From Paramecium pentaurelia (Eukaryota; Ciliophora; Oligohymenophorea; Peniculida; Parameciidae), in the NCBI GenBank assembly GCA_905183005.1, contig CAJJDO010000140.1, forward strand, positions 250,113 through 314,112: a stretch of DNA of 64,000 nt, written 5' to 3'. Within the stretch, counting starts at the first letter, position 1; the number at the start of each line of letters is the position of its first letter. The notes under the pieces were generated by a model. The model was not told where the DNA came from. It saw only the letters and a program-made list of their open reading frames with translations, and made no database searches. A program made the translations under genes and the position numbers. Shown here piece by piece: positions 23,074-35,326 of the stretch.

Positions 23074-25219
23074 TCAACTAAACTACCAATTTCCTGTACT
23101 GTCTAATTATTCTAAATCTATTCCATCTCCATAACCTATATATCCTAAATCTGTAAATGATCTATCAATCACTCTATGATCCACATATTTTCCCTCCTTT
23201 CTAATCACTTTGTCTTGTTATGGAGTTTACGAAATCGATCCATCATAAGACCTAGTTGATGCCTAATCAATAAATTATTCTTTATACTCTTCTATAATTT
23301 GACAATAAGGTTGGTTAAATTCCTTCAATATTCTAATCAAATTGTTCTACTTCTTCATTTGCTTTCTTTTATTTGTTGTATTTTTAAAATTCCTCATCAT
23401 TCATCTTATGTCCAATTTATGAATCTGTGTTGGCCTATAACCAACCAGAATTTGGAATATTATTTCGGAAATTCTAATATGCAAATATTTGATCTATATA
23501 TTTCTTCAACTAAGCTCTTCTTTGGAGATCATCTAAATTATTGGAACATAATTCTCTCTTCAGCACTTCTTAAGCAGTAGTTCTATATTCTGGTAATTAA
23601 TGTAACATAGGCATCATAAATGAAGCAAATGATAAAGCTTCTTCTTATTTGAATCTATATTTCTCTGTTAAAACATTGAATAAACTCCAAAAGTGCAATT
23701 ATGGAATTCGTTTCATTTATCCATTGTTCATAAAATACCTCTAAAATAATAATCATTTATTAAAATTACTTTAGCTTTTGCACCTCTAGTACAATATTCA
23801 TAAGGGAATTTACCTAACAGCTCTTGTATTTAAGCTAAATGATCTTCATTTTTTGAAAAGTTTGGACCTTGTCTAGGTTCAAATAAATAATCTCCTGTAA
23901 GCATTTCAAATATCATGCAAGCAAAACTCCAGATGTCTGCAGTAGGATTATATTTAATTCCCAACAAAACTTCAGGAGATCTATACTATCTTGTCTATAT
24001 TAATGTTGAAAAATGATGATGTATCCAACAAGCATTGCCAAGATCAGCTATTTTCAAACGAAAATTGTCTGGCAATTTCTTTTGTTAAGTAAATGAAATC
24101 CTATGATTTAATTAAATCAATACTTTTTTTGCTATTAAAACAATTCTTTTATTGATTTAGGCTTTTCTGGTTCTGTTTATTCATTTTCTACATTAATAAA
24201 TTCATTTTATTATTATTGTTATTATTATTATTATTTTTTCTTTCTTAATAATTTTCTTTTTTAAGTCTTTGTTAAATTTGTAGATTAAGTATCTAAATCA
24301 TCTTCCTCTTATTTCTAAACAGTCTTTTTGTCATCAACTACTGGTTTTTCTTCTACTATTCCTAACATTTATCTATAGATATGAATTCTATCTGAAAATA
24401 GTTAATTTGATGTCAATTATCCATTTTCTACTATATCTTTAATCTCTTCATCAGACAAACATAATAGAACATTCTCAGGTTTTAAATCTGTATGGATGAC
24501 ACCACAAATTCTATGTAAATAATCTAATCCAATTAAAATCTATTTAGCCATTCTTCTAGCAATATCCATAGGACACTAACCATGATATTTTATTATATTA
24601 CTCCTTTATATTCAAATCTTTTTATAACTTCTAATAGATTGACTCCCAATATCTCAAATACCATACAAAAATGATGACCATAAGGTCCTTTGTATACAAA
24701 AGAATTCAATAATTAAACAGTGTGTGTATCATCTCTGTTAAATGAAGTTCTTCCTTACTGTTAATAAATATCAAATAAACTAATACATCTGCATAATATT
24801 CCTTCAGTGATTAAATCCAAACTGGATTCTATACATTCTAAGCAACTTTTTACAGAATTTCAACCTAAAAATATTGAATAGTTTCTTTTACTTCATCATA
24901 TGCAGCTTCTAAATAATGAGATGCACTCTTTTAAATTTTTAAAGCCACATAAGTATCATATTTAAAATCCTTAGCTAACCACACAGTAGAAAAGTGACCC
25001 CATCCTAACTTTTATATAACCACATATCGATTTAGTAAGACTTCTCCTACATGAACTGGATGATATCCTAAATAATACTTACTATATATCACCTCCTATT
25101 TTGTAATCTTCCATACCCTCATCTTCACTATCATGTTCATGATCTAAGTGATCCATCAATTCTTCAATTTATTCATTCCTATGAAGATGAATATAAAAAT
25201 GATTACATAGGTTTTTCAT
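23074..25219 (-). CDS. SRPK-type SR-protein kinase, 662 aa, six introns
   Basis: Introns of 25, 29, 26, 23, 29 and 25 nt leave exactly 663 codons. The motifs are those of an active SRPK: YHPVHVGEVLLNRYVVIQKL with a glycine loop GWGHFSTVW, VALKIQKS (ATP lysine), HTDLKPENVLL (the SRPK form of HRD), ADLGNACW (DLG for DFG), QTRQYRSPEVLLG and PTADIWSFACMIFE. The kinase is split by an insert of about 100 aa between the two lobes' parts, which is characteristic of SRPKs, here containing a polyglutamine run encoded at about 24206-24232. The C-lobe ends RTTAQEVLKREL. SRPKs phosphorylate RS domains and control splicing-factor location; a Prp38-like protein with an RS-type tail is encoded 6 kb away. Confidence 0.93.
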
Positions 25220-25728
25220 TTTTAAATCCTTAAGAAGACTACATTTATGCCTCAAATTGCTAATATGTATTACTTTAAATCATTAATATTTTAATTTAAA
25301 TAAAAATTAACAAAATAGATATACATATATCATTGTGTCTCTCATTTATCAAAATAATTTAACTATAAAAAAACTAAAAATAGATTTATTTTTCATATCT
25401 CTACAAATTGGATCATCCTTAAAATAAATATATATATTAATTAATAAGATATTTAATTAGTTTATACTTATATTTTTATTACTTTTATATTATATTATAT
25501 TAATTTATATAATTTTAAACTAAAAGAAAAGACATTAAAATTCAGTAAAATTTATTATAAATTAGCAATAAAGACTTGAGATTATTGTATTTCAAATATA
25601 ATAGCAAGATATTTTCAATATATTTGTATATTCATTAAAAATTGAGGTAGTTATCATATTGATTCTAATCTTTTTTATTAAGTTCTTGAGATATCTACTG
25701 TTCTAGCTTTATGTATTAGAATATCTGA
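25220..25728. other. Intergenic, no gene seen
   Basis: A+T-rich sequence upstream of the SRPK gene. No frame, repeat or structured RNA recognised. Confidence 0.45.
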
Positions 25729-26240
25729 TCAATCATGCCTAATCGAGAGAATATACTGATTTAATTCAAAGTTATTCTTTTTAAGTTCAATTCTTATAAA
25801 TTCTTTGAGAACGTAGAAAAATTTAATCAAGAAATTCATTTCCAAAAAATTATCATCTTCTACTCTATATTGTTCATTCAATAATCAGTATCTTATTTAA
25901 AAATTTTCTTAAGACCCACCAAACATCAACAGGAGTTAGATTCCCCATTTCAAGAGACTTAAAACATAATAACACTTTCTATTGAAGTCTTATATAAATA
26001 TAATACTATTAGTATGATTTTATCTAGAATGGTTCCAAATTGATTAAATTTCTTTAAAGATTATGTATAAACATAATTGTAATGATTGATTAATTCATCT
26101 TGTTCTGTAGTTCTAATCTTATAAGAATTTAGAAATAACAAAATTTCTTCAATTAAGGTTTTGCTTAATCCTCTATCTGTAATTTTCCAAGTATTCAATT
26201 TAATATTGATAAGACTATCAATATCAGGATGGGAATGCAT
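25729..26240 (-). CDS. Unknown protein with two frame breaks
   Basis: From a candidate ATG (26238-26240) the complement reads MHSHPDIDSLINIKLNTWKI, LIEEILLFLNSYKIRTTEQD and KKFNQFGTILDKIILIVLYL in one frame, then FKSLEMGNLTPVDVWWVLRK in a second frame after a T4 run, then LLNEQYRVEDDNFLEMNFLI and FFYVLKEFIRIELKKNNFEL in a third, ending ILSIRHD and TGA (25729-25731). No normal-length intron explains either shift. All three pieces look genuinely coding (helical, normal composition). It is either a recently decayed gene or a real gene with indel errors. The family is not recognised. Confidence 0.5.
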
Positions 26241-26352
26241 AGGAACATTCTAGAAAATACATAATCAACCTTAATAAAGTTTTTCTTTTGAAGAATTTCA
26301 TTATTGGTTTGAGGACAAGTTCTCAGATTTATTTAATTAAAAATAATAATTT

Positions 26353-28056
26353 ATGGGTACTTGTTCAGGAAAACGTCCTTAAAATGAATCATCTTTAAAG
26401 AACTAATAGAACCAATCAAATACAGACAATATTACTCCTTAAAAATATCAATTAAATGATGGTATTAATGGGAATAATTTTAAATAGTTTAATCAGATAT
26501 TGGAAATCTAATTATAACAAATAAGAAATTGGGAAGAATAACAAAGGATTATACACTCTTAAATCCTCCATTAGGAAATGGTATATATAAATACTCATTG
26601 TAATTCAAGGAGCTTATGGGGAAGTGCGTAAAGCAATACATAAAAGCACTAATTTAATGAGGGCTGTTAAAATAATTCATAAATCTTAAACAACCAAATA
26701 AGAACAAGAAAGGTTAATTAATGAAGTTGAAATACTGTAAAAATTAGTATCATATAATAATATATATTAAAGGATCATCCAAACATTATATAGATATACG
26801 AATTTTATTAAGATGATAGATTCTTCTATATAGTAACAGAATTATGTACAGGAGGAGAACTGTTTGATAAAATTAGAGCAGAGGGAAGTTTTTCTGAAAA
26901 GAAAGCTGCTGAAATAATGAAGTAAATATTATCTGCAGTTAATTATTGTCATGAATAAAAGATTGTACATAGGTATTACAATAACTATGTTAAAAAAGAG
27001 ACTTAAAGCCTGAGAATTTATTGTATGAATCAGAAGAAGAAAATTCTTTACTCAAAATTATAGATTTTGATACTTCAAAAGAGTTTGTTCCCAATTAAAA
27101 ATTGAATTAAAAATTAGGAACTCCATATTACATAGCACCTGAAATCTTAAAGAAATAATATGATGAAAAATGTGATCTCTGGTCTTGTGGTGTAATTTTA
27201 TACATACTTCTATGTGGGTAATATATATATATTATTAAGTTATCCTCCATTTGATGGTAAAAATGAAGATAAAATAATGGAAAAAATTTCTTAAGGAGTT
27301 TATTCTTTTGATTCTTAAGAATGGGAAGATGTTTCTATAGAAGCTAAAAATTACATTAGAAAACTGTTAGAATTGGATCCAAGTAGTTCAGTGTTATAGA
27401 TTCTTAGGCAAAAGGTTAAATGCTCAATAAGCCTTATCAGAACCTTGGATTAAGAAGTTTAATAATCCTCTTGAATTTGATAAACCATTAATGACTAAAG
27501 TATTAAAAAATTTGAAGAAATTTATAACTCAATAAAAATTGCAAGAATCAATTGTTAAATTTATTGTGAATCAATTAGCTACAAAATAAGAGAAGACAGA
27601 ATTACTAAAAACTTTTTAATGTCTTGATACCAATCAAGATGGTAAATTAAGTAAAGAGGAATTATTGGCAGGATACTCTAAGATTATGAAACCAGTTGAA
27701 GCAGTAGAAGAAGTCAATCGTATTTTTTTATAAGTGGATAAAAATAATTCTGGTTCAATAGATTATACTGGTACTTATGATAATAATTTATATGAGTAGA
27801 GTTTGTTATTGCCACTATTGATAGATAATAATTATTATCTAAATAAAGATTGAAGATGACATTTAGAATGCTTGATAAAGTAAAATATTATATAATATAG
27901 GATAAAAGTGGTTCGATTAGTATAGATGAATTGAAAGAAATATTTAGTGGTATCTCAGAAGATATCTGGAAATAAGTGGTACAAGATTTTGATTCCAATT
28001 CTGATGGACAAATTTCATTAAATGAATTTTTCACAATGATGAAAAAGATAGAATGA
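26353..28056 (+). CDS. Calcium-dependent protein kinase (CDPK), 500 aa, eight introns
   Basis: Introns of 26, 29, 26, 26, 22, 22, 29 and 21 nt leave exactly 501 codons. MGTCSGK is a strong N-myristoylation site with a palmitoylatable Cys, so membrane attachment is likely. The kinase domain has GNGAYGEVRKA, RAVKIIHK (ATP lysine), HRDLKPENLL, GTPYYIAPEIL and CDLWSCGVILY. The DFG motif reads DFD (27063-27071), which is unusual. A junction helix precedes four EF hands: DTNQDGKLSKEE, DKNNSGSIDYTE, DKDKSGSISIDE (split by the last intron) and DSNSDGQISLNE, all with good calcium ligands. CDPKs couple calcium rises to phosphorylation in ciliates, plants and apicomplexans. Stop TGA is 28054-28056. Confidence 0.94.
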
Positions 28057-28964
28057 TACCATAACACGTACTAATATCATTCTTTTATTTAACAATATTA
28101 TTAAATAATACTATATGAAATATTCATTTAACTATAGATTCTTCAAAACTGCAAACCCTAATTTTAGAACTATTCTATTTATTCTGTTTTTTGATGTTAC
28201 TCATTTAATTCCATCATAAACAGAATTCATTTACTTCAGTATTTTAACCAACTATACAATATATCAAAAATATATCCATCTTTGTACTAAATTTAGATCA
28301 TTAAATATTTTTGCTAATTATTTTCTCTCTCTAAAAATAAAACACTTTCAATCCATAATACACCTAATAACTAAGTATTAAAAGGAAATTTTAGTTTTGA
28401 TTTCTATTTATGGTACATATTTCAAATTATAAGATAATTGAATAACACCTATTCTATATTAAAAAAAAATGGATAAACAGTTGTATAATAATAGTAATTG
28501 TTTCAAAATTTCATTAAATTTTCTGTTGAGTAAGAATAATTTGAAATTTTAATCATAAAAAATGTGTGTTGAAAATTAAACTCAAAGTCATTAAAAAAGT
28601 ATTAGTAAAGATCTTTATAATTGTTTAAATAAAAGAGAGTTTTATAGATTATTTTTTAGATGAATGATTGAAAAAATTGTTTGATTTAAAAACGAAATTG
28701 AGAACATTGCCTAAAAATCAATAATCAAGAATATGTGTATTTTTTATATTGATATGCTGGGATATTTATTTTAATGATACAATATTAAAGAAGATAGCAT
28801 TAAAAAATATAGATGATATAATATATAAAGTACTCTAAATTATTTAGAAATATTAATGAAAAGTAATATGTAAAACAGTTACATAAGATATATATTTTAA
28901 TTTATAGATTCTTAAATCTCAGTTTATTTTTGTTTCAAAGGCTGATAGATGATGTTGAATCACT
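27901..28964. repeat. First copy of exact 1064-bp duplication (assembly overlap)
   Basis: Bases 27901-28964 recur at 28966-30029, separated by one N at 28965. The block starts exactly at an exon boundary by chance and covers the last CDPK exon plus its downstream intergenic region. It is most simply an unmerged contig overlap. Confidence 0.9.
28057..28964. other. Intergenic downstream of CDPK, no gene seen
   Basis: A+T-rich. A short frame from ATG near 28561 (MCVENQTQSHQKSISKDLYN, 34 codons) is open but too short to support. Repeated in the copy at 29122-30029. Confidence 0.45.
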
Positions 28965-28965
28965 N

Positions 28966-29121
28966 GATAAAAGTGGTTCGATTAGTATAGATGAATTGAA
29001 AGAAATATTTAGTGGTATCTCAGAAGATATCTGGAAATAAGTGGTACAAGATTTTGATTCCAATTCTGATGGACAAATTTCATTAAATGAATTTTTCACA
29101 ATGATGAAAAAGATAGAATGA
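28966..29121 (+). pseudogene. Duplicate of CDPK last exon (fourth EF hand) after assembly gap
   Basis: Exact copy of 27901-28056, encoding the second part of EF hand 3, EF hand 4 and the stop of the CDPK. It has no start codon, no kinase domain and lies directly after the N, so it is an assembly artefact rather than a gene. Confidence 0.88.
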
Positions 29122-30029
29122 TACCATAACACGTACTAATATCATTCTTTTATTTAACAATATTATTAAATAATACTATATGAAATATTCATTTAACTAT
29201 AGATTCTTCAAAACTGCAAACCCTAATTTTAGAACTATTCTATTTATTCTGTTTTTTGATGTTACTCATTTAATTCCATCATAAACAGAATTCATTTACT
29301 TCAGTATTTTAACCAACTATACAATATATCAAAAATATATCCATCTTTGTACTAAATTTAGATCATTAAATATTTTTGCTAATTATTTTCTCTCTCTAAA
29401 AATAAAACACTTTCAATCCATAATACACCTAATAACTAAGTATTAAAAGGAAATTTTAGTTTTGATTTCTATTTATGGTACATATTTCAAATTATAAGAT
29501 AATTGAATAACACCTATTCTATATTAAAAAAAAATGGATAAACAGTTGTATAATAATAGTAATTGTTTCAAAATTTCATTAAATTTTCTGTTGAGTAAGA
29601 ATAATTTGAAATTTTAATCATAAAAAATGTGTGTTGAAAATTAAACTCAAAGTCATTAAAAAAGTATTAGTAAAGATCTTTATAATTGTTTAAATAAAAG
29701 AGAGTTTTATAGATTATTTTTTAGATGAATGATTGAAAAAATTGTTTGATTTAAAAACGAAATTGAGAACATTGCCTAAAAATCAATAATCAAGAATATG
29801 TGTATTTTTTATATTGATATGCTGGGATATTTATTTTAATGATACAATATTAAAGAAGATAGCATTAAAAAATATAGATGATATAATATATAAAGTACTC
29901 TAAATTATTTAGAAATATTAATGAAAAGTAATATGTAAAACAGTTACATAAGATATATATTTTAATTTATAGATTCTTAAATCTCAGTTTATTTTTGTTT
30001 CAAAGGCTGATAGATGATGTTGAATCACT
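28966..30029. repeat. Second copy of exact 1064-bp duplication
   Basis: Copy of 27901-28964. The unique sequence resumes at 30030. Confidence 0.9.
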
Positions 30030-30157
30030 TTTTAATAATTACTAAATCAATGCAGATTAGTATATTTAATTAATAAAAAATTGAATCTTAATTTAAATTA
30101 ATAAGCATTATTTTTAAATTTTGTTTTATAAATATAATAAAATAAGATTCTTTTATT

Positions 30158-30907
30158 ATGACAAAGTCAAGTGATGCCAATGAATAACAAAGAAAAACAA
30201 GAAAATACTAAAAGATCAATAAAGAAGAAAGGAGAATAGTATTAAAGCTACTTATAAATGACAAACTATCCCTTTAAGAGGTATCAAATTTTGCTAAAAT
30301 TATCAATACCTATAACTAATATATATGATATTTTAAACATTATTTAATATAGGTAGCTAATAGACTTAAACTAAAATATTGTACTGTTCGCACAATTTAA
30401 AAAGCATTTGAAAAAGATGGTCGTATAGGTAAAAAGGAAACAAGAAAGAAGAAGCTTAAGATTTAGAATATCCTTAAAATTTCAATAGTAAATCCATTCA
30501 CCTATTAATTATCAGAACCTATTGTATCATCTGAAGTTAGTCAAGTACTTTTAAATATTATTTTATAGATTTATATGGATAAGCAACCTTCATAAGAAGA
30601 CTAAGTAATATTGGCAAAAGAATAACGTTCTCTTCTTCAATCGTAATGTTAGAAACTCTATATGATATTATCTTAATAATTCTAAAAAGCTATGGGAAAC
30701 TCTAATCCACTTTATTAGAGTACTTTACAAAATTTATTATGGGCATCTTAATTGATAATTAAGTAACTTCTAGAAGTTAAACAATATATCAATGTAAAAT
30801 AAGAACATGAACCTCCTTCCCCAAATCAAACTTAATATCCATTTCCAATCTAACATAATCTATATTAATCATAATATGGTTTTATATTACCAAGAATCAA
30901 TTCTTGA
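30158..30907 (+). CDS. Helix-turn-helix DNA-binding-like protein, about 225 aa
   Basis: The start MTKSSDANEQQRKTRKYQ is followed by a homeodomain-like HTH: ERRIVLKLLINDKLSLQE, then after an intron VANRLKLKYCTVRTIQKAF and EKDGRIGKKETRKKK. The arrangement (helix, turn, recognition helix, basic tail) resembles transposase- or CENP-B-like HTH modules and small ciliate HTH proteins. The remaining 130 aa is Gln/Ser/Pro-rich. The intron needed to join the HTH halves is about 72 nt (GTATCA...ATATAG), far longer than others here; it contains an in-frame TGA but otherwise keeps frame. Stop TGA is 30905-30907. The start is the first ATG in frame. Confidence 0.65.
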
Positions 30908-32726
30908 TTACCTAATGTTAATGTTATTGAATATATGAAAAATAATAATAATTTATTTTTTATTAAATTAGTTGTAACAACTTTTTAAATTTATAAATAT
31001 TTCCTCTCTATTTCCTCTAAATTTGTTCTGTAAAATTCATCTTAATCACTTTCTACTTTACTTTTTACATTTCAAAACCATTTACCACAAATTAAAAATA
31101 TCATACCTCTCATTTAAATGAATGATTTAATACAATTTAATTACTTAATTAATATAAACCTACTTTTCACTTATAACACTTTTCAAAAAAATATCAATTT
31201 TGATCTTTCATTCTTCATATCCCTATTCTAAATGCTTAAATTACATTTCAATTTTCTTAAAAACATCAATTTTTATGTAAAAATCAACTCTTAAACAATC
31301 TTTCCTTACATTATGTCATTCTTTGTTTTTAATTACCCTTATAAAACTTAGAGTATATTAAAATTGTCAATTTCATTCTAATTTATTATTAATTCATACT
31401 TCTCTTTGATTTTAGTACCTTAAAAGCGATCATTTCTATTGTTATTACATGAAATGTATATTTAAATTTAATTTCATGTTTCTTTAATCATTTCCATTTA
31501 ATCATTCCCTATTCCTTTCTTTATACTTAAAGTATATGAGTAGTTAGTTTCTATAGGTAATTTTCTTAACAAAAGTACAAATAATACATATGTTATCGAT
31601 TATTTTATAAATTCAACAAATAATAATTAGAACCCAAAAGAATGGGTAGAATCTATTTAATGTTTGTTTCTATTCATGAACTCATTATTAAATAATAAAT
31701 TTCATATTTTTACTGAACATTTATGATAATATAAAATATATATATTTATATATATGAGAGAGTTCTTTTTTATTTTATTCAATAAAGAGTTATAGTTTCA
31801 TTTATATTTTTATTTCAATATTTTTCATCAATTAGCTTTTGATAAAGAGTTTTGGTATAATATTGACTAATCATGGATAATTTAAAAACATTAAAATTTA
31901 GTATTATTACATATAAATTAATTTAATATAGTAAGATGATCAATGGAAATTCAGTTTTTATATTCTTAACAAAGAATAAGTCCTGGTTTAATAATTTTTT
32001 TAAACAAAGTTATTTTAATGATATTTTGTATTATAAACTAATATAAATGTTTAAAAAATAATACTTAATTAATCAATTTTGATAATTAATATTTTTAGAA
32101 TTAATGTTATCATGATTAAATTGAATATATATGTGTATTTATAAGATAAATTAAAGAAAATAAAAATAATATAATTATATTAGTTATTTTATAGATCTAA
32201 GGAGTTTTCATTTTTAATCTATTAAAAATTATTTTGTTTCATTATTTACTTGATATTTTAATATCCTTCGTAAATTTATCATAGTTTTAAAATGAAAACT
32301 AGATTATTGTTAATATTACTATATTTGATAATAAACTTATGAATTAGAGAGATAATTTAAACAAAGTATTTATAATTCTATCTTTGTATTGTAATTAGTT
32401 TTTACCATATATGGGTTACAACTTCTTAATTATATTTAATTAAATAACTTAGAATTAAATTGAATAATTGAATAAATAATATTATAATTACTTAAAGTTA
32501 CTATCATCATAAATAAAGTTTAATTTAGAGAAATATTAAAACAACTTAATCAAACAAAATTGTTTACAATTTTTAGGTATTAGTAATTAATATTGTGATA
32601 TGTTTAAAAGTTATTGTTTAATTTATTTATAAGAAATTATTCTTATTAAGATTGTAAGTGTTAATTTGATAAAAAAATTGATGACTCTTTATGTTTGTTT
32701 TAATTTTATTCGTTATTTATTGAAAA
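30908..32726. other. Long intergenic region (1.8 kb), no gene seen
   Basis: This is the longest empty stretch in the first half of the window. It is A+T-rich, pyrimidine-rich on the plus strand between about 31000 and 31500, and has a TATATATTTATATATATGAG stretch near 31735. No frame with protein-like composition was found on either strand, and no RNA motif recognised. Confidence 0.5.
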
Positions 32727-33504
32727 ATGGAATTATTAATATTTATAAAATTGAGAATGGTATTGCAACATATTTTAGATATTCCACCTTTAACTAGAGT
32801 TATCGTAATCAGTAGTGTGATATTGAGTTATGCTACATATGTTTAGTATTTGAAACCTTCAAACCTATATTTAAATTATAAATTAGCCTTTTCGGATTAA
32901 TTTTAAGTACTTTTTATTATATTTTGAATAGCCGTGGAGAGCATTAACAAGTATTTTATATTTTGGAGATTTGGATTTAATAACAGTATTACGACTATTC
33001 TTTTTGTAAATATTGAATATTGATAAATAGTTAATCAATATCATCTTCATTAGAATTACATACTTTTAGAGGATTTGCAAATTATCTATATTATTTGATG
33101 TTGAATTTCATCACAATTACATTAATTGGATTATGGTTGAATGAGCATTCATTGACAGAATACTTTGTGGAAGCATTAATGTATGTTTGGGGTAGATAAA
33201 ATTAAGAAAGACCTTTATTATGTAAAATTATTATGTCTATTTAGTTATGTTTGTAATTCCAATCAAAGCATAATATATGGTTTGGTTTTTTATATTTCTA
33301 AATATAATATCTGGAAGATCAATTCAATCTAATTTAATAGGAGCATTGATTGGACATACTTATTATTACCTTGCTTATGTTGTTCCAAAATTACCTAGAT
33401 TTTAAGGATTATAATTATTAACTACTCCAAAATTCTTGTAATGTGATATTTATTATATTAGAATGAACATTTGTAGAAACTTTGAGAGACAAAATGAACT
33501 ATGA
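32727..33504 (+). CDS. Derlin (Der1-like) ER membrane protein, 226 aa
   Basis: Introns of 25, 25, 23 and 24 nt leave exactly 227 codons. The N-terminus has DIPPLTRVIVISSVILSY, matching the Derlin start (Y..IPP.TR.....), then the WR motif in PWRALTSILYFGDLDL, a TM segment YLMLNFITITLIGLWL, VWGRQNQERP, and GALIGHTYYYLAYVVPKLP, which matches the conserved Derlin G-H-x-Y-Y. Four or more membrane segments are visible, giving a rhomboid pseudoprotease fold without a catalytic Ser-His pair. Derlins form the ER-associated degradation channel. A ubiquitin protease, F-box and RING proteins are encoded in the same window but are not linked to it. Confidence 0.92.
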
Positions 33505-33545
33505 TGAATTAATAATAGGATTCTGATTTGTATTATAAATAATTA

Positions 33546-35091
33546 ATGAAAAATATTAAATTTTCTTAAGATTACACTACTGATAGTTTGGGAATATCTA
33601 GAACAACATTATCAAAGACTCAAATATCTTTAAATAAAGCTATGACTTTAAGAGAATTACGTCAACCATAAACAGACAGAACAGAAAGTAATCATCAAAC
33701 TCCTCTTGCTCAATTACCTGAATTGAAAATGAAACAAACAAAATCTTAAAGAAAGATAGGATAAAGACTTACTAAAAAATGTACTAGATAAAGTGATTTC
33801 TTTAATGTTTACAAGGCTCCTGAAGCATTATAGACTAATACTGATACATTAAAAAAATAATCTCGCATTTATAAAATGACCTAATATATAATCTAATAAT
33901 ATAATGAAGATATTAAATCAATAAGAGATTCCTAAGATTATGATGAGATTACTGCTGATCAAAAAGTTTCAAGATACTTAACTGAAGCATGGTTAAGTAT
34001 GGAATAACTTATATAAAATTTAACTGGTTTATTAGCTTATAAATTTAATAGATAAGAGTGTGAATAATAAATGAAAGAAATATTACTTGAATGTTTCAAA
34101 TAAAAAAACATATGTGTACATTAAAGAATACTTTATATTTTTGGAAAAATAGAATAATTATTTTATAATCCAATACAAGGAGCTATATATTTTAAAATAT
34201 GTAAAAGATTATCAGATACTGATGCACATTATAGTAATAAAATGAAAGCTTACAGAGGTTTAGGTGAATGTCTATTAAGAATTTATCCAAAATTAAGTTA
34301 ATTATATTTTACAAAATATTTGATGGCAGCTTGGAGACTTAAATAAAAGAATGATGAATTACTTGCATATGAATTATTGGGTAAATATTATTTTTATGTT
34401 GGATAAATTGAAAAGGCCAAACTCTTTCATGAAAGAATGATTAATGGAAATTGTGAGGTAATCTCTATTCTTTTATTAGGATGAAAATTCAAGAGTCCGT
34501 TTATTAGCCTTGAGTAGATTAGAATAAGGAAGTTTATCAAATAAAATAAATAAAGATCATTTAATTGTTGATATAGAATAAGTATCATCTGATGATGAAT
34601 GTTATGAAATTGTATTTCCTTAAAAATCTGATAATATTCATTAGAAATATTATGTTGAAAAATACTTTTAAAAAAAAATACCAGATATTAAAGTTATTAA
34701 GGATGAAGCTAATTTAAATATTCGATAAACAGAAAGGAGATATAATTCTTAATTACTCACAAATGAAAATTATGAACCATCTAAATTAATAGTATCTAAT
34801 CCTCATTAAAGTATTGGGTCAATTAAAGATAAGGTTTTAATGAGTCATATGACACCTAATAGAAAATTAGAAATGTATCAATATATAGCTTTAGCCAGTG
34901 ATAAAACTGGATTTAATAATTCTCCAAGATATGAAGGACTATATAATAAATATGAAGGGATTAAATTTAATAAAATTATAAACAGAACTATTGAATAATT
35001 TAATAATATTCAATAATGGATTGTTTCATAAGAAAAAACACCAACTTTACCATAACCACCAATAAGAAGAAAAGGTTACTTTTTAGTCTGA
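33546..35091 (+). CDS. Unknown TPR-like protein, 507 aa
   Basis: One 22-nt intron; 508 codons to TGA 35089-35091. Residues about 165-320 are a helical-repeat region resembling tetratricopeptide repeats, for example AYRGLGECLLRIYPKLSQLY and YELLGKYYFYVGQIEKAKLF. Both flanks are Ser/Thr/Lys/Gln-rich and disordered-looking. There is no signal peptide or membrane segment. I do not recognise the family; ciliate basal-body and ciliary proteins often look like this, but that is only a guess. It starts 41 bases after the Derlin stop on the same strand. Confidence 0.75.
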
Positions 35092-35326
35092 TATTATAAG
35101 TTTATAATATACTATATAAATCATTTAAGTTCTTTAATTAATATTTATATATATAAAAGAATTCTCAATATAATTATTAATAATGATAAAATAAACATTT
35201 AGAAATAAGAATATTATTTTCATATGAATATATACAATATTATTTTAATAAAGAAGTATTTAAAATACTAAATAAAAATATACAAAAAAATAAATAGAAT
35301 TATTATACTATTAAAATTTAATAATA

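Noticed and set aside
28561..28665. 34-codon plus-strand frame MCVENQTQSHQ...
   Set aside because: Too short and without context; it lies in the duplicated non-coding block.
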